Positions 1 through 13,100 of a stretch of DNA of 64,000 bases are shown piece by piece. This DNA is from Bugulina stolonifera. Its lineage: Eukaryota; Bryozoa; Gymnolaemata; Cheilostomatida; Bugulidae. A model generated the notes under the pieces. That model was not told the origin of the DNA, ran no database searches, and saw only the letters and a list, made by a program, of their open reading frames with translations. The stretch's first letter is position 1. The number at the start of each line of letters is the position of its first letter. The position numbers and the translations under genes are program-made. The DNA lies in contig OW285193.1 in assembly GCA_935421135.1 (NCBI GenBank), forward strand, positions 11,642,099-11,706,098, given 5' to 3'.

Positions 1-963
1 CGAGAAGACAATCTTTACATTTTTCTCACTGCACTCCGCCATCTCATGCAATGCAATGACCTCTGCGTTAGTAATTATTACTACAGTAGTGATGGCTGAT
101 GTGGTGGTGATGATGAAGTATTTCTAGCATCTGAAGACGACGGGTGTTGTAACCTCTCATTCACCCATTGGTCAATATCACTGGTAAAAATTTGGTCTAC
201 GAGTTTGACTGAACCGTTTAGTATCTCTCATTGCAAAGAAAGATTAAATATGGCATGAGCTGCGCAAATAACTCTGTGGCAGTATTGAGGGAGATTGAAC
301 ACACACGAACCCATACAGCCCAAAAAGTATGCTACTTTGTTTCCTACTTCGGTGACATTTCTAGTATGAGACAGCAGACTACATTGCTATGCACTCTCTG
401 GCTTGCATGCTCCATGTCACCCATGATGTCCTAAGATTTGTTAAACCAGCCTCGGGGTAGAGGTAACCTTGGCCATGATATAACACTAGGACAATAGCAT
501 ACCAGTTGTATATATTGATGCATGTATCAACCTATGCCTACCATGTTACACCCATGTATTCACTTGAAATGAACATATAGGAGGGTTAAATATACTATAA
601 TTTAGGTTCTGAGGTTTTGAATCAAGCTTCAGATTGGGAGTCCACCAAGAGGAGACAACTCTAAATCACATAATGCATCAAGAGAATTCATAGACATGGA
701 TATTCCTAATGACCTAACCTATTGACTGTAATAAGAAGTTCAATTCTCCCATTTTTTGTCTTTCTCAAAAATACCAAAAGAGAGAACACCTAATGTTACA
801 ATCAAAGAATAGTTAATGAGATGACTACAAAGGTTGATAAGCATTACATCATTAATTAATGATGTAATGCTTATCAACTGTTGTAGTCATCTCATCTCAT
901 CTCAATCTGGCCGAATGCTATTCTCTGTGAAGTTGTAATCTGTCACAATAGTAGCAGTCTTAC
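1..963. other. 3' flank of the CLCA-like gene, no firm exon
   Basis: The missing C-terminal exon or exons should lie here or beyond the edge. One weak candidate on the minus strand begins near 235 with the right phase and reads to a TAG near 90, but it has no convincing CLCA similarity. The only clear structure is the palindrome at 817-893. Confidence 0.3.
817..893. repeat. Near-perfect palindrome (hairpin element)
   Basis: The two arms read gagatgactacaa-ggttgataagcattacatcat and its near-perfect reverse complement, with ttaattaa at the centre. It probably is a small foldback element or a replication-slippage product. Confidence 0.8.
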
Positions 964-1163
964 CTTTTTCATAGTCTAGTCCTGCTCCAGTTGCTGTAAA
1001 CCTCAGCTTTACTTTGTCACCTTCCACCTCTATAACCTGGAGATCATTTATAGCAGCAGGTGGAAGAATAGCTGCGATATTTAGCCCTGGTTCCATGTAT
1101 ACTGTGAAATACCCTGTACTAGCGTATCTCATGAATCCTGGTCTAAAACCACAGTTTATCAGT
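964..1163 (-). CDS. CLCA-like exon 12 (C-terminal domain)
   Basis: It encodes FRPGFMRYASTGYFTV, PPAAINDLQVIEVEG and GAGLDYEKG. These match the CLCA run F-x-R-x-A-S-G-G-x-F...I-x-D-L-x-A...GDDYDxG. Phases are 2 to 1; donor AAAAG|gtaaga. At least one more exon is needed for the C-terminus. Confidence 0.8.
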
Positions 1164-4100
1164 CTCACAAGTATGAAAGAAGAATTTCACTGCTAGCCAA
1201 TGATATTACGGCTTGAAAACCATAATATTATTTTGCAACAGGCTAATAATTTCTTAGTGATAATTTGGAAGTTGTTCTCTCTCTATTTAAAACTCCCCAT
1301 CATCTACATTCAAGTCCAGCCCACGTGTTCAATGAGGATTTGCAAAGCAGAAATTATGTTATATAATACGTAGATTTGGGAAAATTATACTGTTACCGCA
1401 TACGGAATTTTACTAGTATGTGACAGCCTTGCTGTAGGCCTATAGTATGTGCATACCAGTACTGACACACCCTTAAGTCTACACATAGTAGCCATTGATC
1501 TCATTGTGATGTGACTAGTCGATGCCTGCTTACTATACTTTACATGTACGTCTAATAAATCTAAGAATTTAATTCGACACAAAGTCATAACAACCTCACC
1601 CTTCAGCCCTCACTCGCACGTAGTACGTTGCGTTGTAAGGTACATATTGAGAAAAATAAGATGAGTAGATTCCATCATTCTTTATAATATCGGCCCCAGT
1701 TCCGTTGTCCATCAGCTGGATGTGGATTTCAGATGTTGTATTCTCTTCAATACCAAAGATAGTGAGTGTGGCACAGACATTATATTATGGTGCAGATGGT
1801 GTAGATCCTGGTGGCAGGTAGGCGTGTATAGACACATCAGGTACTTTGCTCTCTGTAAATCAGCAGATTGTTGTATAAACTTATAACTGATGCATATTTA
1901 TGTAAATGTCTACAGTATCATAGTTATTCAATTTTGGCCTCAATATAATATTGTGTCTGCAGCTGCATTAGCCAAGGTACAATGATATGGCTTGATCTGC
2001 TGAAATTACTAAATTGTTAAGAGTTTAGCCTTAGAGCCGACGACATATCTCGAATTAGCAATTCCTCGAGCAAACCATACAAGCAGTTGGGATCCAAGTA
2101 CAATCACTACAATCCAGAAACTCGGCTATTTTAAGACCATTCAGCTACACAACATGTTACAGTTACAGTAACATGTCTGCATTCTGTTTGCTTGTGAACT
2201 TTCTATTTTTACATGACTCCTTAGAAAAACAAACATGGCACACGAATATTTGTAGTGAGATACGAAGACTCCAACCAACCTGAGGAAATCCAGAAGACGT
2301 TCTCACTTCTTACATAGGCCTCCATACCGTACTTCTGGTAATAATCTTTCTCAACATCTTGTACCGAGTTTCTTCTCTTTCGACGTGCATCTGTATTCCC
2401 ATCTAGTTCAAAGTTAGGACGTGTGCTTACTATCACAGTGGGCTCAAATGTTACAGATGGATGATTGTTGGATATTCTGAAAAATAAAAACATATCAAAC
2501 ATGGACAAAGGTCCCATCTGGTGAACATTTAAGTGGAAGCTACGTGTAGTCCAAAGTGCAGTTAGGACATTTGGATTTGGTCCGAGTACTTGTACAAATA
2601 AGCATCAACATTTCTTAATAAGACGCTACTTTTTTATAGCATTTTGTTTGGATACAAGGCTCTGTACCCAGTTCTTGCACTTAAAGTACCAAGTTAAATA
2701 TACAATTCATGTCATGAGAATACCAGTTTGATTCATACCATTTATGAGAAATAAACAATGCAGATATTAGATGTAGCATGGCTAGCTGGCACATAAATGC
2801 AAAATGTTGATATAATTCACTTTTACCGCTGACACATCTCACCAGTGATACAATCCTCCCTACCTGTATATGTAGCGGACACTTTCACCGTCTTTCACTG
2901 CCATGTCATTATCAACCAATGAAACAGTCAGCTGACCACTGTTGTACTGAGTAGCGCTAGCATTGACCGCAGGTGTACTGCTACCTTCTCTCAGGACAAT
3001 AAAGGAGAGGTGGGGCGGAGCAGTAGCTACCCAGAAGAAAGAGATCTTGGCCTCCTGATTCAGGTGTTTCTCCACAACAAACCTGCCAGAGATTTCCTCT
3101 CTTGGTCCCACTTTCTCATCCAGACCATAAATCTACGTATATGAGATCACAGACTGCTACGACTCAAGCAGTTGCTAATAATTTACAAATGGAAGTTTCA
3201 CACAATTCAGATGGGATAAAATGTAGTCATATGATCATGTACGGGGTCAGGGTCAAGCTATCGAGCTATGGAGGATTTGGACGTTAAGTAGCCTTTCCAT
3301 TTCTGAAGAGCGTTTACTCAAGCAACAGCAAAGTACACGAGTAGTATAGTCTGTGCAGATATGCACTGACTATATTACTTACACATATGTGGTTTTCAGT
3401 GAACTTACTCGTACAGAATAAACTATTGGTGCAATTACAGCAGTATGCTGCACATACATGTACGCTATAGGTAGCCATATTATATTACTTAGCATACATA
3501 GAACAGTGTCAATTGCTCGCCTCACCTGTACAATTCTACCAGTAGTATTCTGTCTGTTCGTAACCATCTCAGTGTAAGCATCAATTAGAGATGAAGAGTA
3601 TGCCACAGCAGAGAATATGGCTGATCCTGATTTCTTAGCAAGATCTATCAACGCATCTGCGAATGCGATATGTCATCAGTCAGTCTACTGCACACTTGTA
3701 CATATATATATGGTAGCCGAGTGGTCTAGCGCTAGTCACTCTGGTCTTGCAGCAATGACGCAAGTTATCTGCAAGGACGCGGGTTTGAGTCCCGCCAATG
3801 ACCTGGAGGTTTTCGTCCCGAAGAAGGTTTTCCCTCTGTGCCATGTCGAACTATAATAATATCCAGCTGTAGGTGCCATGGTGCCCCCTCGACTAGCTCT
3901 GCTATTGGGCAGCCACGTTAAAGAATTGTGTTTGGCACCACAGATATTATTATTATTATTATTATACATGTATATGCGATATACATGCACATCGTGAGTC
4001 GATCAAACATCTGAGAATATTTAGATTCATCAAATCATAATGCTATGAACTTTATTGCTGGGGTGTACATAGGATACATGGTAAACGTTTATACACATTC

Positions 4101-7100
4101 ACAGTTGCAGTATCATTACAAGCATGTACTATATGTACAACATTTGTATGGTGTTGGGGAAGTTTCAAAGGAAACATAATTTTACCGATAATGGTTTTCT
4201 GAACTGGTGTAGTTAAAAGATAAGAGTTTGTCTATAATTATACCCTGTACTTACTGTCTGCTTCATTAGATAACAAGATGGTGTCAATGAAGAAAGATTC
4301 CAGTTGACTTCTGGTAAATATTTCCTTTAAGTTTGATTTCTTAGGTTTTGTGTCAGCCCCATCCGTTAGCAGTATAAAATATGTTCCTTGAACAGTTCCA
4401 GTTGCATTGTATATAGTATCATATGCAAGTCTTAGTCCGCAGCCTGCCAATAAGACAGTTGCAGTTTTTGAAGTTGTCCTCTCTCCACTTTCCTTCTGCA
4501 TTCCAAGATGGGAGAGAGAGGACAACTTTGCCTTGCCTGACATTATTTCATTTTGGAGTTGCCTATCACCCTAGCTAATATTCAAACAAAAACAAAAAAT
4601 TTGTTTCAAGTTGGTATATTATACACATACAGTATAAGATAAACTTACCAATACAAGTATCAGGTCCAAGTGCTATCCTAGAAAGAGATCTGATAGCCTC
4701 AGCTCTTGCTGCTTTGGAGTTCAGTTTACCAACACCCTGCCTCAGATCAGTTGGGTACACTTGATAGGCATACAGATCAAACCTTACTATCAGTAGCTTT
4801 ACGTTATTCTCCAGAACTATCGATAACATGTGCTCAATCGCCTACAGAAGAAGAAAAAGATATGAATTCATGCATGCATTGTGTAGCAGGTCTCACCTGC
4901 ACAGCTATGAACACTCATAACATAACGATTATACCTGCTATAGCTAAAAGTTATCTTCTCCCAATTTGATAATTCTTTTGAAAGGGAACGTCATGGTGGA
5001 TAAGTTGGGAGGGAACAACTTCTAATGAAAATTATCAACTCTAACAGGGTCCATGAGCAGCTCACATCTGTTACACTTATGCACATACCAGAATAGAGAA
5101 ATGGAAGCATGAGTCAATTGACAAAATGTCAGAACGTATGAAAATTTAACAGACTAAAATACTAAGATAATAATATTCTTTCTTGTATGACATTATTTAC
5201 GAACAACTGTGGTCTAGTGGTTAGAATTCTGAACTTTCATGCAAGAGATCTAGGTTCGACACCTCTGAAAGGTCATTGGTGGCGTTAGCAAGAGCATCCA
5301 ACCTTATAATGCTCCTGTGCCACTTAATCAATGGGAGGGGTGGAAGTGCAAGCCAACATTACCTGGTGCGAGTTACCAGCCTTGATAAAGAGGTAAGTAG
5401 GGCGGGCACTCAGCATAAAAATGACCTCCAACAAAAACTAAAGCCATGACAGATAGGTTCTGCCAGCAGTTTCCTCACATGGAAATGAGAGACGCTTGAA
5501 GAAGTAAAAGCAAGTATTATTTATATGCCCATAAAATGAAAATTATTGCAATTTATAACACATGATGAATTCACCTGTTTAGCTAGATATATACGATTTT
5601 CCCTGTCCATGCTGTTTGAACTGTCAAGTACGAACACTACAGTTCTTGATTCTCTCATTCTCTTTATAACATACATTGGTGGAGTGAACGTCGTGCCTGG
5701 TGCTTTACTAAGACCTGTTAAATATGAAAACAGTATTTATGATCAATTAGGTGCAACATCGAATTATTTCATGCTGTGACAGGTAATGGACTGCTTTGTA
5801 GTTGGCGGCAAATATACTGAGTTGACATCATATATTACAGAAAAGACATATTATTCTCCATCCAAAATTTAATGAAGAACCCTGGCCAAGTCAAATATAC
5901 ATGTATCTAAAGCTCTATCTACCTCAATTTCATTGGCAACTGAAACTATTATGTAAATATATATATAATACATGTATCGAAAATGACCCAAATTCTTAAT
6001 CAAAATGATTGTATAACCCTAAATGAAAAAGTCTTAAAATTTCTCGACCTCCTGGATTAGTGCTATAATTCTTACCAAATTGTTTAAAATCTTTATGTGC
6101 TTGTAGTACATCAGTTATGCTTCTAGAATTACATAGTCGGTTGTGTTGGTTTGGAGCTTGTTTATTGTGGGTTTGATCGTCACAGATGTCTTTTACATTA
6201 TCTAACTCATAGTTAGACATCAATGAGGGAGAGTTAGACTGAGGAGGCTTTACTTTGAATGAACACGAGCTCTTTGGTAAATATGTTAGTGGGTCAATAT
6301 CTGTATAATTCAAGTCTTCTGTAACCTTGCAGCTGGTCTCTGTCTTCAACATGAGACCACATCTACAATGAGACAAGGCAATTTCCATATGTACATGCAT
6401 ATTTAAAATTGTATAAAAACATACATTGAAAATTTATTAGGTAACTTTGAATCTATTACATCTTTGTTGTGGAATGTGGCTCAAAAAGATAGGTTAGTAC
6501 TGTAAAGTTCTTCTGCATTGTGTGTTTGTAAACGGAAATAGGAATTGCAAAACTGATCAAAAATGGTTAAAAAATTACTAACACTAAACATTAGAAATGA
6601 TATTTGAACATGAACAACATTTACTGGCTTATGTAGCATATGTGTCTTTTTAGGGCTTAGCTTCTCAAACATGTACTGTCAAATATTATCGAAGGAGTAA
6701 TCTTTTCTTAGATGTACATAATAGGCTATTAGGACATCTATCTACATGTATATACATATACATGTACATTTACATTTAAAAACTCATAAATGTACAGTGT
6801 ACTGTTGATTCAGTCAATAAACTATTTCTATGTAATAACGTTTCATCAAAGTAATATGGTGCAAGCCTCAACTTGAACCACTTACATGTATTTTCTAAAG
6901 CATTTAGAAGTTAACTGGAGCCCAGGCTGGAATAATGAAAAGTTCATCATATGCTGTACAGTCACTAACCAGACAGTCACTAACCAGACAGTCTACTAAC
7001 CAGACAGTCTACTAGCCAGACAGTCTACTAACCAGACAGTCTACTAACCAGACAGTCTACTAACCAGACAGTCTACTAACCAGACAGTTTACTAACCTGA

Positions 7101-10100
7101 CCGTTTCAAGAGATTCTGATGAATGGTAAAACTTTTGTTTATCGACATCGGCAGCCCCAGAGTTGATGAGGGGATACTCGTCAAACACACCGTACCTTAG
7201 GTGCATCCACTGATGAAGTAGAACTTTGGTTTTCGCTGCAAATAAGATCATTTAAAATTATACTTTTTCTGTATCTAATATGAAAATTGAGTCTGTTTTC
7301 CAGGCCTACAAAGTAACGGGTGTGTGCGTGTAGGATAACCGTTTAATGAGAACTTTGACTGGAGCTAGTAGAATTCTTGCAAGCCAAAACAAATTAATAT
7401 TACATTGCATTAACATTAGAGGTGGAACGAGACAGCATTTTTGAATTCGAGACGAGATTCGAGACACTACTTCTAAAAATTTCGAGGCGAGACTGGGTTT
7501 TAGGATTCAAGAGAATTTTTCTAAAAAGTTTGCCAAATTTTATATATCTGCATGTTGGAACTCCAATAGTTTCAATTGCTACTCTGTAAACTCTGTATTT
7601 TATCATTATGCATTTCAATAAAAGTTGAAGAGGAGGCTGTGAAATATATTGCACTTATATTCCATGTACATTACATTGCATGTACACTGTACATGGGTAC
7701 TAAAATAATAAAATATAATTTGACAAATTAGTATGGAGTTATGTTTCCTTTAATGAAATAATCTCACGAGTAGACAACTTTTGGTAAGGATATAACATTG
7801 CATTGTGGGAGTGCTGATTGACAGTCGTTAGTAATTCTGTATGGCTTGTAGTGATGGACTAGTAGCTCAGCGTTAGCTGCAATGCTATTACTAGGAAATC
7901 AGTGCTGGGAATGTACATGTAGGTAGTATTGTAATGTTTTTGAGTATAGTTACACACGAGTGCCGATAGGCCACTGGTATGGGAAGGACTTGGAAGGTGG
8001 TAGAAGCCGACCAAGTAACCTTCTGCTCATTACATAAAGAGCGAACAGTTATTATATGCTCTTATTGGTGTGTATCAGATGTAGGCCGATGCCGAGACTC
8101 ATTGAAGAGCTCAGGACCGACGTAGGTCTTGTAGACTTTATACTCCAGAGTAGTGCAATGAAAGATTTAGTGTTCTAGGATCTTAAGCCCGACGCTGGAT
8201 TCATATAGAACCCAGGATCGATCTAAGTCGCAGAAGGGGCGTAGAGATATTCTTAAACGAGGATGGGGATGAACTCGAGCCGTGTGGATCTATGGATCCG
8301 CCGGTGGAGTTACCCGCCTACAAGAGAAAGCCTCTATAGGTTTGAGTTAGGAGATGTTGCTTTATTAGAGCGCAATCAACAACTGATTTCATACAGAAAA
8401 TGTGCTGTCTTATATACTAGTTTTACTTCCGGCAAAAAGAGCCCGTTATGGTATCGGCCGGCCGGTATAGTATCGGGTCCGGAACTGATGCAACAACATG
8501 GATGGTTTTGCCCGACGTCGGCCATAAACTGATTTCCTTGGCACAAAAAGTGCTTACAATAATGTAAAACATAAAGTGTATGAATATGAGCCTTTTCTGA
8601 AGCATCGGCCCCATGTGATACTTATAATATATGGCAAAAGACTCTATTTAATATAATCAGACAAGAGAAGGTAATTGCTAACAGTATATGGGAAAAACCA
8701 AGTTGTAATACAGTTGTAATTCCAATAGTCTGATTGACTGGTAATAATAGTAAAGCACACGATAGCAGTTGATTAAGATATAATGTGGTATGCATGTATA
8801 ATAATTGTGTAAGGTAAGACAACATGCATGAATGGATAATATGGATACTATGGATATGTGTGTACAATGCATAATAATGTCCGTGTACAATGTCAATGTA
8901 CAAGAAGAGTAAGAAATCAGTTCGTGTCCAGGCAGGCTGTTTCACCACAGTATTACTAAATAATTGGAATAATGATTTTCTATTTGATAGATTTATTGTT
9001 GATTAGCAATTAGTTGTATTGTAATTATTAATTTATTATATTTAAATAAAAATTATTAGCTGCTATTTGTTTACCAGTCTCGAATACTAATTGCCATCTC
9101 GAGACGACTTTCGAGACAAGACAAGTCGATACGAGACTCGAGAATCGTTCCACCTCTAGTTAACATACATGTACTTGTACTTGTGGATAATATGCAGCAT
9201 TATTAATTGTTTCCTAAATAACACCAGAGCTGGCAATCGATCACACCACTCAACCACCTCAAGATTATCTGCTTTGTCTTCACTCTTTACTCTTTACTCT
9301 TATACTCTCACAGAGTAGCAACAGATACATTCAAGTTTACCGCTAGAAAACTAAGGGTTGGGGTTGATGGGTAACAAACTGGGTTGGGTTGAAATCTTCC
9401 CTTCACTCAAGAGATTGAGTTTATGGTATGGTATGCAAAAACATTTAATAAAAAAATGCAGCACATATACCCTCAAATCTTAGTAATATGGGCAAGTACA
9501 TATTTAATGTCCTTAAAATGTCACAATTATGAGATACATGTATATTATGGTATAATTTCTCCAAAGAACACAATGATTATTATTATTACCTACGTGCACT
9601 TCGCTGTTTATCTTTCAAGAACCCAGCATCTATGATAAGACGAAGGCCTTGCATACCACACGGTTGTATGTGAAGTGTGTAGGCAATAGCAGAGTCATGT
9701 AACACAGCAGCAAGTGAGGGGTCATCTAGTGGTTGTATTAGCATATCAGCTGACTCCGGTACCTCGTTAAAAGCTATAGCGTATCGTTTTTCCTCCCAGT
9801 ATGACGGCACAAGTATCGTAACTTTCCCAAACCGTAAGCCAACGGTTTCATGGATAAGTTTTGATAGATTTGACACTTCATTCTAAAATAATAGTTGAAC
9901 CCATAGTTATAAATCTGTACATGACAAGAAATTCGCACTGTCAAAGTGAAATAAAGAGTTTTGTGTGTAGTTTAACCTCAACTCATAGCCAGACACTTGA
10001 TAGCCTCAGAATATATGTCTTTGTACAGGTAAAACATTGGGTTGTACCTGCTCAAATACCATAGACTGAAGACCACACTATGGTAACTTTTGTACTGTAG

Positions 10101-13100
10101 TATGCCCCTGGTATCGATTTCATACAGGGTAACCAACTGAGGAACTACAGTCTATCTCAAAACTACACAACAAGCCATTTATTAGGAAATTTCGTTTGCT
10201 ACTGCGATGTAGCTGCTAGCTTTATCTAAGCTTTTTATGGCATTTGGCAAATACCGTAGCTGGTGTCGAAGGATTTAGAAGTTATTACTGAATTTTCAAT
10301 ATGGTTGACCGACTTTGGCTGAAATGACCATCGACCCTCGATTGTAGCTTGTCACGACAGCCTATTCCCGTTTCATCAATTCAGGTTATTTTAATTTTGT
10401 AAAAAGGAGTTGCCAAAATGACAGCCAACCGATCCTTTCACGTGCAACTGTATATGAGGAAGGGATAGATAATCCCAAAAACTTAGTTGCGGACTTCATT
10501 TTATATCTGCAGATCTGCAAATGTTGGTATGGTAAGGTCACACAGCTTATGGTCGTTAGACAGTGTATTTTCTAGGTTGAAATTACAGGCAAAGACTGGT
10601 TTAGGGCCAGTCTCAATACATGCAATATGCCTGGAAAGTGCACTCAGAGATCCACTCTACACACCTCTCTGAATACTACTTAACATAAATAAGAACACTT
10701 AGAATAGTATAATATCATTGTAAATATTATTGTTATACTAAGCAGTTGTTCAAACATGTGGTGTGGCTAAAACACAACTCCGTTGCTCATGCCCTGTGCC
10801 AGGTAGACAATAATCATAATATTCTCATATTATTCTTATTTCTATGACATTAATTGTCGAAATCAAAATGTTGTAGCAAAATTAGTTTCGTGCAAATCCT
10901 GATAACTTGGACCTACACTTTGATTCACACTAAAGACAATAAGGCTATAATTCTACAGTAATTGATACTCAGACATGTAACTGTACATGTATTACACACG
11001 TGCATGTATATATGTGTATATACAGTCATGTATATATGTGTATATACAGTCATGTATATATGTGTATATACAGTCATGTATATATGTGTATATACAGTCA
11101 TGTATATATGTGTATATACAGTCATGTATATATGTGTATATACAGTCATGTATATATGTGTATATACAGTCAAGTATATATGTGTATATACAGTCATGTA
11201 TATATGTGTATATGTGTATATACAGTCATGTATATATGTGTATATGTGTATATACAGTCATGTATATATGTGTATATACAGTCATGTATATATGTGTATA
11301 TACAGTCATGTATATGTGTATATACAGTCATGTATATATGTGTATATACAGTCATGTATATATGTGTATATACAGTCATGTATATATGTGTATATACAGT
11401 CATGTATATATGTGTATATACAGTCATATTTGGTAGAATCTCACTGTTTTATCTCTTTTATTACTATTAGTTTCATGCTATATACTAGAATGAAATATAT
11501 AGCAATCATCAGACAAAAGAGACATAATTAACTACTAATGGACAAGGACATGGTTATGGTGTTTTATATGTAGCGATTGCTTGGCTTACTGCTATACACA
11601 TGTAGCTAAAGAGATTAAGACTAATCTTGGTGTATCAAGTGATTCTATAGTTGAGCATGTGCTTTCTAGAGTGTCTGCATGTAGATATGAGCTCGTTTCG
11701 TTTATTTAGTGTGGCCATGCGTGGTTTGCGTAAAATAAAATATTTCTCAGTCACGCATAGGTGGCAATTTTTGGAAGAGTTGTTATAGGCCTGTGCATGC
11801 GTTATTATTTTCCACCTGATGTTGAAGTTTAATTGCTGTTCCTTCAGTTCCCAGATGTATTTACTTAGCTCTGTGCTAGCCCTTTGGTTTTCATTATTAA
11901 ATGAAGATTTGTGGTTGTACACCCCGCTTCTTGAAAGTGTTTTCTGTCAATCCTATGTAAGTTTGGTCTGGTGTGTTGGCATTGGGTGCTGATACTGTGG
12001 CTTGGTAAATTATGCTAGGTGCTAAACAAATTACCTTCTAATGGGCAATTATCCTTAACTCTGCAGTTGCATCCATGAATAGCTGGGGTGTTGTTTGGTA
12101 TTGGGTTTAGCTTCTTTCTGTTGTTAGATACGATTGTCTTTCTTACATTTCCCATACAGCAGAAACTTAGTTTCACTGTATTTTTGTTGATGATTTTGTT
12201 GAGTGTATTTGATTTAGGGAAAAGTTTACTAATTATGTTGAAGAAAGCTTTTCCAATGTTTGTCTTAACGTTTTTACTGTATGGAGGGTTGAACCAAGTG
12301 ATATTTCTGTCCCGCTTTCTTGTGGTAGGTTTTGCACTAGGTGCTTGTGGTGTGAACTTTAGCTGGTAGTCATATCCACTTTTTCTCAATGCTCAATGCT
12401 GTCATGTATATATGTGTATACACATGTATGTATATATGTGTATACACATGTAAGGTGTGTATATATGTGTATATGCATGTACATGTACAATGTACCTGTC
12501 AGTATTCGAAGTGTGGTTATACGGGAGTATACGGTGTGTACCCACCTCAATTCTAGTGGTTATACGGCAATCAGGCGTGTACCCTCATTTTAATAGCTAG
12601 TTTTCCCCATACAATTGCTGTGGACCTGATAGCGTAGTGGTAGTTGGCACTCATCCATAAGGTCTAGAGTTCAATTCCCACCAGAGCATAACTTTTTTCA
12701 TTTTAGTAATTCACTAATTTCTTAGCTGTACAATACTAATCTGTAAGATTGTATGTACCGTGTACCCACCTAAATTTTTCCACTTCGAACACTGGTACCT
12801 GTATATAATATATATACACCTGTGTATAATATATATTATACATGTACGAGTATACATACATTGTGTATCTACATATATGCTAATAAATACATGCATATAC
12901 ACATGTGCAATGTATTATATACATGTACATGTACAATATAATATTGCTATGAAGGCAAGTGATAAGTAAATAACTTACCTTGATATTATCCAAGTATTCT
13001 GTTTCTGACAATGAACTCTTTAACATCCTGTAGTTTATAGCGACAATGAGTCCTTGGTAACGACCTTGATCATCAACTTCTGCTTTTGAAGGTGACAGAT

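Larger units (their letters stand above)
9883..12978. other. CLCA-like intron 1
   Basis: This 3.1-kb intron contains the 24-bp satellite (11.0-11.43 kb), the Penelope-like remnant (11.6-12.4 kb), a related TA-rich repeat (12.40-12.49 kb) and a tRNA-like fragment (12.62-12.69 kb). I see nothing coding in the rest. Confidence 0.7.

Noticed and set aside
3712..3800. A tRNA-Ser/Leu gene
   Set aside because: A and B boxes are present, but the cloverleaf is poor and a SINE body plus (ATT)n tail follow, so it is a SINE head.
4444..4563. Extending CLCA exon 7 upstream, since the frame is open to 4543
   Set aside because: It would need an acceptor that mismatches the phase of exon 6 and would insert hairpin-element sequence into the vWA domain.
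10925..11531. Long open frames on both strands (up to 189 codons)
   Set aside because: They are translations of a stop-free 24-bp tandem repeat and exist in several frames at once.
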